A stretch of DNA of 64,000 bases from Poecilobothrus nobilitatus (lineage: Eukaryota > Arthropoda > Insecta > Diptera > Dolichopodidae), in assembly GCA_947095535.1 (NCBI GenBank), contig OX352774.1, positions 241,143,825 through 241,207,824 on the forward strand. The letters are read 5' to 3'. Position 1 is the stretch's first letter; the number at the start of each line of letters is the position of its first letter. The position numbers were made by a program, and so were the translations under genes. Below, in pieces: positions 1-11,317 of this stretch. The notes below the pieces were generated by a model. The model made no database searches. It had not been told where the DNA came from and saw only the letters and a program-made list of their open reading frames with translations.

Positions 1-72
1 AAAAAAAGAAACAATTTTTTTTTTTTTAATATATAATTAAATAAAAAAAAAAGGCAATTAAAACAAAATATA

Positions 73-113
<41 letters not shown>

Positions 114-1217
114 AAAAAAAGTTTGTAGTTAGAAAAAAAAAATATAATGAATTTTATATTTAAATATGTTTTTTTTTTTTTGTGTTTATTATTATTATTA
201 TTTAATAATTATTATTTAATTTTGCATTTTTAAATTTTAATTTTTTAATATTAAAGATTATCATTATTTTTTTTTTTGTGTTTATTATCTTAATTATTTC
301 TATAATAATAATTATTATTATTATTAATATTGTTCGTTATTATCGGTTACAATTAAATTAAATAGAATATTAGTTTAATAAATATATATTATAAATATAA
401 TTTATATTATTATAAACGTTTCTTTTTTAAATAATTTTTATTATATATACACATACATACACATTACATATTATAATATAGAAATAAATATTGTATTTTG
501 TTTCAAAACTTAATTTAAAGTTTTCTTTTTTTTTTTTTTTTATTATGTTTTTCAAAAATTATTAAAATAATCAAATTTAAACAATTTATTAATTTTTGAA
601 CTGAATTTGATAATATGTGTATTTAATTATAACAAAAAAAAATAAAAAAAAATTAAAAATAAATTTTTAATTTTAATGAATATTAAAATAATAAAAAAAA
701 GCATTGTTTAATAAACTTATAAATAAAATTATTTAAAAAAAACTGTTTAAAAATATAAAATGGATTAAATATATTATATTGGCATTGATATTTTGTTATA
801 TTTAAAAAAAAAAAATTTTATATGAGAAAAAAAAAAAATGAAATAATTATAACATAAATAAATTACAGAATAAATGAAAATTAATTAAAAAAAAAAAAAA
901 AAAATATTTTATTAAAAATAATAAAATGTGTTATTAATTTTTTTATTTTTATTTTATATCGATCAATCAATCTCACGATTGAAAAATTCAAGAATATATG
1001 ACATCCTTATATGTAAATTTGTCGTTGCCGATATTCTTCAATTATTTTTCATTTGACTAAAAATAAATCGACAAAGCGAAATTCGCTGGTGGTAGATAGC
1101 AGATGGTCGGAATTCGTGTTTATTTCCTTAATATGAAATAAAACTTTTTATTTTTATTTATTTAAAATATCTGGTTAGCTATCCAATATTACCAATTAAT
1201 TTATTAAATATAATATC
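1..1217. other. AT-rich intergenic DNA
   Basis: Extremely AT-rich sequence with A and T homopolymers, a (TA)n microsatellite near 74-106 and TTA/ATT runs near 190-330. From about 955 to 1135 the composition becomes more mixed, but I recognise no gene or element there. Confidence 0.6.
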
Positions 1218-2500
1218 AATCAATCAATAATTGTTCCTGTAGAAAAAGTCCCTAAAGCGAAGATTCCAGATCAATTTAGACCTGTCAAATAGAAAATTAC
1301 TTGAATAAGAATAATGTATTATGTGAAGAACAGTTAGGATTTAGAAAAAACCACTCAACAGAAACTTCACTGAATTGGGTATTAAATGAATGGAAAAAAG
1401 AAACTGATGGAGGAAATATCATCATTGCACTATTCCTGGATTTAAAAAAAGCCTTTGAAACGCTGGATAGAAAAGTAATGCTCAAAAAATTCATACGGAA
1501 TTCAAGATACGGAACAAAAATGGTTCTTTAATTATCTAAACAATAGAATTCAAAAAGTTAAATTCGATGATGTACTATCTAATCCGAATAAAGTTGATTT
1601 AGGAGTCCCACAAGGATCTATTTTAGGAGTTTTACTCTTTTTATTATACATCAACGACATTAAAAATTGGCTAAAATTTTCAAAAATTTGCTTGTTTGCT
1701 GATGATACTTTAATTTATATAGTTAGTAAGGATGTAACAATAGCGGAAAATCAAATGAATGAGGACGGAAGGAACCTTTTTGAATGATTGTGCAAAAATA
1801 AATTGAAATTGAATGTATCGAAAACGAAAAGTATTTGTGTGAATGGAAGAGGAGCCATTATAAATATTAATAATGAAATAATAGAATGTGTTAATGATGT
1901 GAAGTACCTTGATGTTCTAGTGGATAATGAATTAAAATTTAATGACCATGCTAACATGATTTGTAAAAAAAATAGCTAAAAAAATAAGTTTCCTGGCAAG
2001 AATAAGAAACAAAATTTCGAATAAATGTGCAAAAATGCTGTATAACACTCTAATAATGCCGCATATTGACTATTGTTCGTCTATTCTATTCATTTGTAAT
2101 GAAGAGAAAAGAAAAAGACTTCAAGTACTTCAAAATAGGGCAACAAGAATAATACTAAGAAATAATGGGTATTTCTATACCGAAGAGCGAAGAACGTTTA
2201 AAGCAACTAAACTTAATATCAATTAAGCAAAGACTAAAATTCAACGCGTTAATATTTATTTTTAAGGTTAAAAATGGATTTTTACCAGTATATCTTCAAA
2301 AAAACTTTAGTTATATTGGAGGCTATTATAATTTAAGAAATGTAGGTGATTTTTAGACTCCCACTTTATAGAAGAACAAGGACGCAAAATAGCGTATTGT
2401 ACAAAGGAATGCAACTTTTTAATGATCTATCGGAATGCATTAAACAAGTGACAAACTTAGAAAGATTTAAAAACTTGTTATTTAATTAAAAAAAATATAT
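1218..2500 (+). mobile_element. Degenerate non-LTR (LINE) retrotransposon, reverse transcriptase remnant
   Basis: Conceptual translation across several frames gives a reverse transcriptase. A fragment IVPVEKVPKAKIPDQFRPV starts at about 1230. It is followed, after an apparent internal deletion, by EEQLGFRKNHSTETSL (about 1325-1375) and LFLDLKKAFETLD. The palm motif GVPQGS lies at about 1602-1619 and the catalytic FADDT box at 1695-1709. Downstream are a KLNVSKTKS segment, MPHIDYCSS near 2050 and a C-terminal YNLRN...RTRTQNS segment near 2330-2390. The reading frame is broken by a stop in FRPVK, a frameshift near 1500, an in-frame TGA near 1785 and further shifts near 1970, 2165-2225 and 2355. 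The 3' side ends in A-rich, TA and AAATAAAT-type simple sequence (2490-2690). The motif order fits the CR1/Jockey group of LINEs, but the clade is an inference. It is a dead 5'-truncated copy with no endonuclease domain seen. Confidence 0.9.
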
Positions 2501-4470
2501 ATATATATATATAGATGAAACTTATAAACGAAATTTGAAAATTAGTTAATCTTGTAAAAAATTTTTTGAAATTTTTGTAAATAATTACAATTTTTTTATA
2601 TATTTTAATATCGATAAATTATCTAAAATAACGTTTTTTGTAAAGTTATTAAAACTAATAAATAAATAAATAAAATAAATTAAAATTCAAAAATTAAAAT
2701 TAATAATATTAATAATAATATTAACTAAATAAGGCGTAGAAGTGAATATGAAAAAATTATCTAAAAAAAAACGTTTCTAATGATTGATTGAAATGATAAA
2801 TGGGAACGCTACGAAAAACGAATTATACCGGAACGCTAGGAAATTCCGTTTCATATAATCTGAATAACTCAAAATTCAGTTTCTTCAAAATCCGTTTTTA
2901 AAATACAATTTACCTGGTAAAAATACCGGTTTCTAAATATCATTTATGGAAAATCCCGTAAAGATTTTTTTTCCTTTTTTTTGCAATTGATTCATCCATT
3001 ATTGCCAAATTTGGAGGTCAATATCTTTCAATATCATTTTCTGTACAATAACATTTTTTTAGCTATGTACCTTCAACTAGCATAAAAAATTTTGCATATC
3101 CGCCCCCGATTTTGATTTCAAAAATGTTTTACTATGGTTAAATTTAAATAACCTCGTCTGTAAACTGTATGAATTTCGCCTAAAAATATATATACATAAG
3201 CGTCTAAAAATATATACATAAATATATACCTTCCTTCTTAAAAATATATACCTTATATAAGTGCCTATTTTTCAAAATTGTCTTTATAAATCAGAGCTAG
3301 ACGAAAGTTGTTCGAATAGGAGCACTAGATAGAACAATCTTTCGGATCTTAAAATCCTATTTCCTAAAAATCTCGTTTTTTAAAATCGTATCCTATGATT
3401 TAACATTTCTTTTAGCTTTTTATTAATGTACTATGGTAGATTGGATGTTCAAGTATGTACATTTTCTATCTTTTCCAAAAAAAAAAGAAATTTTGTTTAA
3501 GCGGATTTAAAACCAATGTGTTTTTAAGAAAAGGTGTTATTGTGGAAGATTTTCGTACCTAACCCGATTAATTTATGATTCATGATTTAGCTATCGTGGT
3601 AAATTGTTTAAAAAGATATTTTAAAGGAAAACACAAATATGTTGAAAACAATAATGAGCGTTTTTATTAAAAAAAAAATAAATTTAAAAGATTACATAAT
3701 ACATATTATTATGACTAATATAAATACATAACGAATAAGATTATTTGAACCATTAATCATACAGATACATAATATGTAGTACCTTAACTTAGAACTAAGT
3801 GAGAGATATTTCTGCTATGAATCTAAATTTTATAAATGAAATAAGGAAAATTTATAATACTATTATAATAGGTTTTCGTATACCTTAACCAATTTAAAAC
3901 AAATTCAAAAAAAATATCAAACAAAGCCTTCGAAAGTATCGTACTTCATGAATTTTTCAAAAATATTATTTTTACATGACGTTAAATTTAAATGTAGCAT
4001 TGCTACTTAAAAAGAACACCATCGTTCATAAGAAAATTTTGTCTACATCACCTTTCTTTACTAAATTCTTATTTGTTTACAATATTTTTATGCAGACCAT
4101 CTTTTCCTGAACCTGTTTTTCTTTTAGTTAATATTTCTAAAAAAAATAATAATGTTTAGATATTTATGAAAATTAACTTAACACAGAACTCTTTTTTTTA
4201 AACGTGAAACAGCTCACGTTAAACTTAGCTCAGCTGTGTAATACCACTCCACTATACGTATATTGCATACACTATAAATATAGGAATATAAATTTGAAAA
4301 ATTATCTAATGTTTATTTAATTTTTTGGAATATACGGCACAAATTAATTTACACCAGATTCTAATCAATGATTTTGAAATTTTTTTTTTCTCGATTAATT
4401 TTAAACAGAGAGATTCGATTCATTTTAGGAGAGATTTTAGAAATTTTTACAAAATCAGGATTATATGTTT
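2501..4470. other. Non-coding intergenic DNA
   Basis: No conserved coding frame seen. About 2780-2960 is less AT-rich and contains two short echoes (GGAACGCTA at 2804 and 2831). About 3175-3225 has a short tandem duplication of a CTAAAAATATATACATAA-type unit. A 7-bp perfect inverted repeat (AACGTGA...TCACGTT) lies at 4201-4220. No function can be assigned. Confidence 0.5.
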
Positions 4471-4479
4471 TTTCCAGAA

Positions 4480-4680
4480 TATCTATTTAATCCTCCTAGT
4501 ACAAAAACTTGCATATACATATGCATATATATATAAATATTCTGAAAAAAGGAAAAAATCTTCTTTTTGAATTCAACTCTGAAATCACCCCTAATGCAAA
4601 AACTCACATTATATACAAATATTCTGGGAAAAGGAAATAAATACCCACTTTTTGAATCCAACTTTAAAATCTAAATTCTA
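4480..4680. repeat. Minisatellite of about 82 bp (site A)
   Basis: Two imperfect copies of a unit containing AAATATTCTGRRAAAAGG recur about 81 bp apart (near 4535 and 4616). Each is followed by a TTTTTGAATYCAACTYT segment and preceded by AAAACTYRCATATA. The same unit is present near 7285-7400, so this is a dispersed sequence rather than a purely local duplication. Short open frames here are chance. Confidence 0.6.
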
Positions 4681-4689
4681 ATATTTACA

Positions 4690-6620
4690 AATAATTATGA
4701 ATTTGTATGATGATGATGAATATGAAAATGAATTCAAGTAAATTTATATTCAAGTAAATCCAAATGTAATCTAAGTTCTCATCTCTTAATCAATCACAGG
4801 AGACCCTTTGAAAAGCATGCTGTATTTGTTTGACAAATCTTTTCAATATTTTTTTGCTTCCGTGCCGTCATCTTAAAATGTGTCATTTATGTTAGATGTA
4901 GCTACAAACTGAAGTACTTGCAGATAGCCAAAACAACAATTACCTCTATCCTTATTGTAGAGAAATAGTTGAAAATTCCATTATTCAAGTATTTACGTAA
5001 ATTAAATTAAATATTCTTAATTTAAATAAAATTACCATTATTAAAAACTGATAAAATGCATGTTGTTATTTATTTTTAATTTTCATTTCATTTTTTGAAT
5101 GACTTTATTTCATTTAGTGTTTTTGCCGTTAAGGTTTTTTTATGTTAGTTGATACAGCCGTTTTAGAATATGATAAATTGCTATTTAAACAATCAATAGG
5201 TAGTTTTTAATTTATATGTCTTTTCAATTTCATATCGAACAAAATATGAAAATCAATTTTTCACATAATAAAAGGACTATTTATTCTCAAGCAATTTAAC
5301 TTATTAATTCAAAATAGTCCTATTATCATTTTCATAAAAAAAAAGTCCTAATTTCTTAAAATGATCTTTTTTTAAAAGGTCGTATTATATTTTCTCTTAT
5401 AAAAGTAAATAAATATTTTATAGGTATTTTGTATATCAAAAATCAAAAAAACCATTATTTTAATAATAATCAATTGTCAAATTTTAATAAATGCAAGATA
5501 TTTATTTAATTCGATTTTATTTGAGAATTAATTACTCATTCATATATTTGCATTTAAATTCGAATTAATATTAACATTAGAACTGTTACTTATCTGGTAA
5601 CAGTAATGATGGTCAATTTATCATTGGTAAAAAAAAAATCTTTTTTTTTTCATCATGTAAAGTATATAGGAGCATGTGTATATAAAAGTTCTATAAGACC
5701 TTAAAATATTTTTAAAGTTATAATTACTCTACAGTCTACACAATTTAAAAATGAATAAATTCTTATAGGAATGTTTCGTTAATAAAAAGTTAGGGAAGTT
5801 GAGTTATAAAAAATGAACTGTTTTATTAATACGAAGTATTAAAGTTAACTATTAAAGTAAATAAACAAAAAGAAAAACGCGAATAAGTTCTGCTTCAGTT
5901 ATTTTGATGACTTAAATTTTATTTAAAATCTTTTTAAGAAGTTCTTGTAAGAAATAATGGAATTCCTTTTAAGAATCTTTAAGGGGGGAAGATAAATTTC
6001 TTATAAGAAATTATTGTGACGATGTTATCATGATTATTTTTTATACTTAATATGTTGTTATTTTTATTTTTTTTTAGTTTTTTGTTGTTTTTTCTTTGTA
6101 GAGTCGTGAGAATCTTTTAAGGTACCTTAGATGAAGTGTCTAAAAGATTGTATTGTAAATAATATAATATATAATTGAAATTAATATTCATAACTTTTTT
6201 AATGAACACATTTGTTGTTTTTTTGATATAATTTTGTTAGGTCAAAACAAAAAATAAAAAAAAATCTAAGCAAAATTCACCTGTTTACTATTCTTACAAG
6301 CGAGGAAGGTGCTTTCCTTTTAATATTAGCTTGAAACGCAAAAAAAAAAAAAACGTGGGAAATTTTATATAAGAAAAAAAAAAACAGAAAACAAAAGGAG
6401 ATTTGAAATTAAAGTTATTTTAAAGATTTTTCTTATTTAACTATTTTTCATTTTATTCTTTTTTTTTTTTTTTCAGTTAACAAGAATTTAAAGATCATCG
6501 ACCTAAAAGAATAGTTGATTTTGAAAAGTAATGTAGTCATATTATAATTAAAGTAAAATACAATTTTAAATAATTAAAACTAAAAACAAAAATATCATCC
6601 TTCTAAAAATTACTCATTCA
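4690..6620. other. Non-coding intergenic DNA
   Basis: AT-rich with A/T homopolymers and no coding similarity recognised. It includes two single matches to the Su(H) consensus, at 6105-6112 (CGTGAGAA) and 6354-6361 (CGTGGGAA), listed separately. Confidence 0.5.
6105..6361 (+). promoter_or_regulatory. Two Su(H)-type binding sites, 3' side of Su(H)
   Basis: CGTGAGAA at 6105-6112 and CGTGGGAA at 6354-6361 fit the CSL/Su(H) consensus YGTGRGAA, both on the plus strand and 249 bp apart. They lie about 12.5 kb downstream of the Su(H) stop codon. The match is seen directly; occupancy and function are inference. Confidence 0.35.
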
Positions 6621-6621
6621 G

Positions 6622-7788
6622 TTCTACGAACTAACGCCCAAATCGAAAATAAACTAATACCCTATAAAATTAACCCACCCGAATCAATAACAATTAACAC
6701 AACACGTTAACTCACGAAATAAACACCCAAAAAACCAAAAAATGTTCAGGTGTTAGTTAATTTTTTTTGCGGTGTTTATTCATGATTTTAAAATGAGGAA
6801 ATTCTAAAAATGAACTAACACCCGAACAAAGTAAACAAAAGCCCGAAAAAATTAAACAGACATTCAATACAAACAGCGAAAATATTGACCTTTTTCCGAA
6901 AGATTTTATTAACACAATCACAGAGGTTTCAAAATGATTGATGAATGAAAATTTTATTGATATTTTTATAGGTAGACATTATACAATTAGTTAATGTTTA
7001 TTCTACACGAAAACTTGAAATTGTTTCTTCAACTACTTTTCTACAAAATGGATATTACAAGTACAAGATAAAGTCTTGTACTTCATTATTTTGATTGTTG
7101 TAATTGACCAATTGTTAAATACATTTTGAACCTGTTTTTAGATGCTTACAAGGAATTTGGTTTCTTTTCCTGACAAGACATTTTAAATAGTGGGGCTGCC
7201 GCCCCTAAACCACCACTAAACAAATTATTTAAACCTTGATTTTGTAACCAACTCTAAAATCCTAATCCATAATCAATACAATATATATATAAATATTCTG
7301 GAAAAAGCGTATGATTTTGAATATAACTCTAAAATCTCTCCTAATTCAGAATCTTGCGTATACATATAGAACAAATATTCTGGAAAAAGTGAAAGGGCAT
7401 CGCTTTTTATGTGGTTTTCGAAAGGGTATTATATCTTTTCAAAAGAGTATTGTAATCCAACTTGAAATTGAATTAAAGTCCAAAGACTTTATTACCCTTT
7501 TACAAAAGAATTAAAGTCGATGGACTTTAATTTCTGAAGTTTGGGAATTAAAATTCATGAACTTAATTCACGTCACGTTATAAATATTCTAGAATAATTC
7601 GAATAATCCTTATTTTGTAACCAGCTCTTATATCCTTTCACAATTATTCGCTTTTTCCAGATTTTTCTACATATGCCTGAATCCACTTTTTATTTGAGTG
7701 GATTTATTACATGTTTAAATGCCCTAAATAAAAACAACAAAAAATTCAGGGTTTAGTTCATGTTCAATTCGGGCGTTAGTTCGTAGAG
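6622..7788. mobile_element. Non-autonomous DNA element with terminal inverted repeats
   Basis: The left end at 6624-6639 reads CTACGAACTAACGCCC. The right end at 7771-7786 is its exact reverse complement. Similarity continues inward as (A/G)AAT(C/T)GAA then AACTAA, giving inverted ends of roughly 35 bp. The element is about 1.16 kb and has no recognisable transposase frame. Sub-terminal sequence near 6755-6830 repeats the motif in both orientations (TTCAGGTGTTAGTTAA and GAACTAACACCCGAAC), as in foldback or MITE-like elements. Its right half carries two copies of the ~82-bp minisatellite. The superfamily cannot be assigned; no clear target-site duplication was seen by eye. Confidence 0.7.
7285..7400. 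repeat. Minisatellite of about 82 bp (site B, inside the TIR element)
   Basis: AAATATTCTGGAAAAAGYG occurs near 7291 and again about 83 bp later near 7374. It has the same flanking words as the repeat at 4480-4680 (RACTCTAAAATC, CTTGCRTATACATAT). Confidence 0.6.
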
Positions 7789-8244
7789 CGTAATACAAAA
7801 TAAAAGCTCTATAAAAAGTCAGTCTTTTATATTATTCATAAATTTGATAGGATATCATTTCTAGTTAAGTTGTTTTATTAATTACAACATGATGGTGTCC
7901 ATAGTAAAAAATTACATATAATTTGATTTTAAAATTGTTCTTTGATTTCATTATTAAAATATGAATATTACTGTTAATTGAGTATTTACTGTTTTTAATT
8001 GATTTAATCTCAAGAATCATTATGACTTAATTATAAATAAGGCAAAACTACACTATAGGCTTCATTTATATAATATAATTATGTATTAATTACATATATA
8101 TAAGACAAATCTGAAATAACTTATAGAATTGTAAAAAAGTTACATATTATGTATACTTAAAACGACTAATTAGTAAAATACTTAATTACAGCTTTTTATT
8201 AATTCTTTTATATCTTTTGTTCTTAATCTAAAAAATCTTACAAA

Positions 8245-8965
8245 AATGAGGAAGAGTGTATGTTTGTTGAATATGTAAACTTTAGGATATCCGCACGAAC
8301 ATGAGTTATACCGTTACGATAAAATTTAATAATTTTTTACAAAATTTCAGATATCTAGCTTGATTAAGTGCCAAGATATGACGGCTACGTAAATCTGTCA
8401 CGCTAGATCAACCAAACTTCACACAAGTTATTACCATAAATCTTCATCAACTTTTAGAAAATTTCGGGTAACAATTAAGATATAAATTGGCAATATTTCA
8501 GATACCTAAAGCTTCAATAGTTGAGTTATTTTTATATAAAAACGGAAGTTGTATGGAAGCTGACCAAACCTGTTGCGCTAGAGCAAACAAATTTTTCAAA
8601 AATTGTAAACATTAAACTTGACTTTTTTTCTCAAACCTTAAGATACCTATCTTCAATAGACAGTGAGGTACTTTCATATAAAAAAGAGGTTTTATGATAA
8701 TTACTCGAACCCACAGGTCAAATTTGTACAATTTTAATAACGAAATTAACAGTTTTTCAGAAGAATCTTACCTCTATTATTATGTTTTGAGTTATCGTGC
8801 AGACAGACGAACAAACGATTCAGGCATTTGAATCTGAACAAAAACATATTAACTCTACCATATCTATCTCAACTCCTTTAAGGGGGCTTAAAATTCTTAA
8901 TGACAAATTTGTCATACCCTTGGGCCGGAACATAATTCTCAGGATGTAATAAAATAATTTACCTG
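8245..8965 (-). repeat. Dispersed repeat family 1, copy 1
   Basis: Read on the minus strand from about 8965, it begins with CTGAGAATTATGTTC..GGGTATGAC, passes GGAGTTGAGATAGATATGG and GTCTGTCTGCACGATAACTC (near 8785-8805), and ends with GATATCCTAAAGTTTACA near 8280-8290. The same ordered words are shared with copies at 27.3, 39.2 and 43.9 kb. No coding capacity is seen. Boundaries are approximate. Confidence 0.65.
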
Positions 8966-9359
8966 TAGCAGTTCAGGTAAAAAACTTGATTTTAATTCAA
9001 GTGTATATATTATTAAAAAAAATAGGTAATTTTTGTTTATTTTCTTGTTCCCTTTAATTTATCTACATGTATTTAAATTTTCAAAGTGTTTCGTAATTTT
9101 CTCTATTTACATATTACTTAATTTATGCATGTTATTTACATTTAATTTTTTCGGAAATTAAATTTTAAAAAACAAAAAAAAAATTAAAAAATAAGATAAA
9201 ATATAATTTAAACCACAAAATCAATCCTTTTTAGCACATTTCCAAAAAAAAACAAATTTGAGAAAATGGGCCTAATAGTTTCACTCAGCTTGTTCATCAT
9301 CTGTTTACAAAACTTCTACACAGTTATAGATGAAGAAAAAAATAACCATGGGCAGGTAT

Positions 9360-9700
9360 TAAAATTAATGTTATAGAACAACCTTTTCACAACAGGGACT
9401 ACAGGTTATAGAACAACCTGTAGTCCCGTCCATTACGGAGCTAGAGTCCTCAATCTTTGAAAAAGTCCTATTTTTAAATGCGTATATATCATGTTCTGCT
9501 TAACATTTTTTCAATCTGAAAACGCCATTCGATAGGAATATTTTTTCTCTTTGTAAATCAATATCAAAATTATACATTTTTTTTTTTTAAATTTAGTATT
9601 TAAATTTATGGTTCTGAAAACCAAAGGCTGCATGATTTTTCTGCCTTCATAACTCCAACACGCTTTTAGATAGGGACTTGAAATTTTGCGGATGAATAAT
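9360..9700 (-). repeat. Dispersed repeat family 2, copy 1 (partial)
   Basis: Its reverse complement matches the 47.33-47.55 kb part of family 2. Shared words include AAATTTAAATACTAAATTTA, TATAATTTTGATATT, TTTTCAGATTGAAAAAAT, TTAAGCAGAACAT and TAGCTCCGTAATGG. An 18-bp word (GGTTATAGAACAACCTGTAG region, near 9400-9425) forms part of a short local duplication with 9373-9385. Confidence 0.6.
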
Positions 9701-11317
9701 ATGATATAATGGTAAAGTCTTTATGATCCTTGTAAAAGTATATTTTCCAAATCAGAGTGTTTTATTCTACCCGTGTCACTCTATTTCGATGCCGCTCCTT
9801 ATAAGCTTAATAATGAAGAAAACGATTCGATGGTAAAACTTGATACTTACGTGGTAAAAAAAAAGTATTTTAAGTATCCTTATTCTAAAACATACGTACT
9901 TTATTTAAATATTCAAGCTTTGTAGCCATAGATTATAAAACGAGATAAAAGATCGACTCGACTCTACCCCTATAATTCGCAGGATCCTATGAAATAAAAA
10001 TCTTCTTTGCTTAAAGTTCTCTAATATTGTCATTATAGAAAATCAAATTTTCTTCAGGATGATTGAATACCGTTCTAGGACACAAATTACAATACACCAC
10101 TATTTAAACTATTTTATAATTATTTCCATAATGCAAAGAATTATTCATCCACAAAAGAACAACATTCACAAACCAAAGATATAAATTTCTTTCATATTTA
10201 ATATTGTTTAGAAGGATAAGAATTAAAAAGGAAAAAATTTTTTTTTTTTTCCTAAACAGAATTTAATGAAATTCAAAGAATAAATAAATAAATGAGATTA
10301 TATTTTATTTCCATAAGAATCTTTTTTAAAAGTTCTCCTTTTCTTAAAAACCTTTAAAATTTCTAGGTCATTCCAATAGGAAAATATTTTTAAGAAATTG
10401 AAGACAATATGAAAATTCATTCATTTTTCTTATCAATTTAAATTTTAATTCCATTTCAATTAAAAAATTTCTTCAATGTTCTTTAACACGCAAATGCAAA
10501 TGAATACCAACCAAGACTAAGGTGGATTTTTTGAATTCCTTTATTAAGAATTAAAGTAAAAATGGTTAAATAAAACAAAAAAAATCGCAAGAATAATTAA
10601 ATCAACATCATATCACATTGCATCAGATATATATAACTCTACCTCATTACTTAAAGGGTTTTTTTTTTAAATTTTATTCTTTAATTGTTATATCTGCTAG
10701 TGAAAATCTTTGTGGGAAAATCTATCTTTGGTTTTAATTATAAGAAAAAAAATGCTAATTTTCCATTTTTTTTTTTTTTGTTACTTTAGGGAAGTTCCAT
10801 TAGTGTTAGAGATTGGAAGTGTATATAATATAAAAATTTTCTATTTTCGTTGAACTAAATTTGGATAAAAAAATTTCATTTCCATCTTTTGTGATGGATG
10901 ATCGGAAATTTGTACTTAGGCACAAAAAGAAAAAACAACAAATAAAAATGCCACCACAAATAACTCTTTATTTTCTCATTGTCATTGTTACCTTTTTGAA
11001 ATAAAAATGAATATTATATAGAAAGTAAAATAAACTGGTGTGATTCATTTAAATTTTTGACCGTGAGATCTTAAAGAGTTAATGAATTCAAGATTTTATA
11101 GTTCACTTGTTTCATTTAGTTTCGTCATAATTTTTTTTACATTTCAAATTAGAATTAATTTTATTATTTTAACTTTTGATGCAATTTAAAAAGTGAATGC
11201 AGTATAATATCGGAAAAAAGTTTAATTCAAACCTATTTTGGAATGAATATAATTAAAGTAAAACGGTAATATAACACAAAATAGAATAATTGATTATCTA
11301 ACTAGTTTTCGATTATC
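9701..11317. other. Non-coding intergenic DNA
   Basis: No conserved frame. AT-rich with A/T runs, including T tracts near 10230 and 10770. A single Su(H)-consensus match is at 10711-10718 (TGTGGGAA). Confidence 0.5.
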
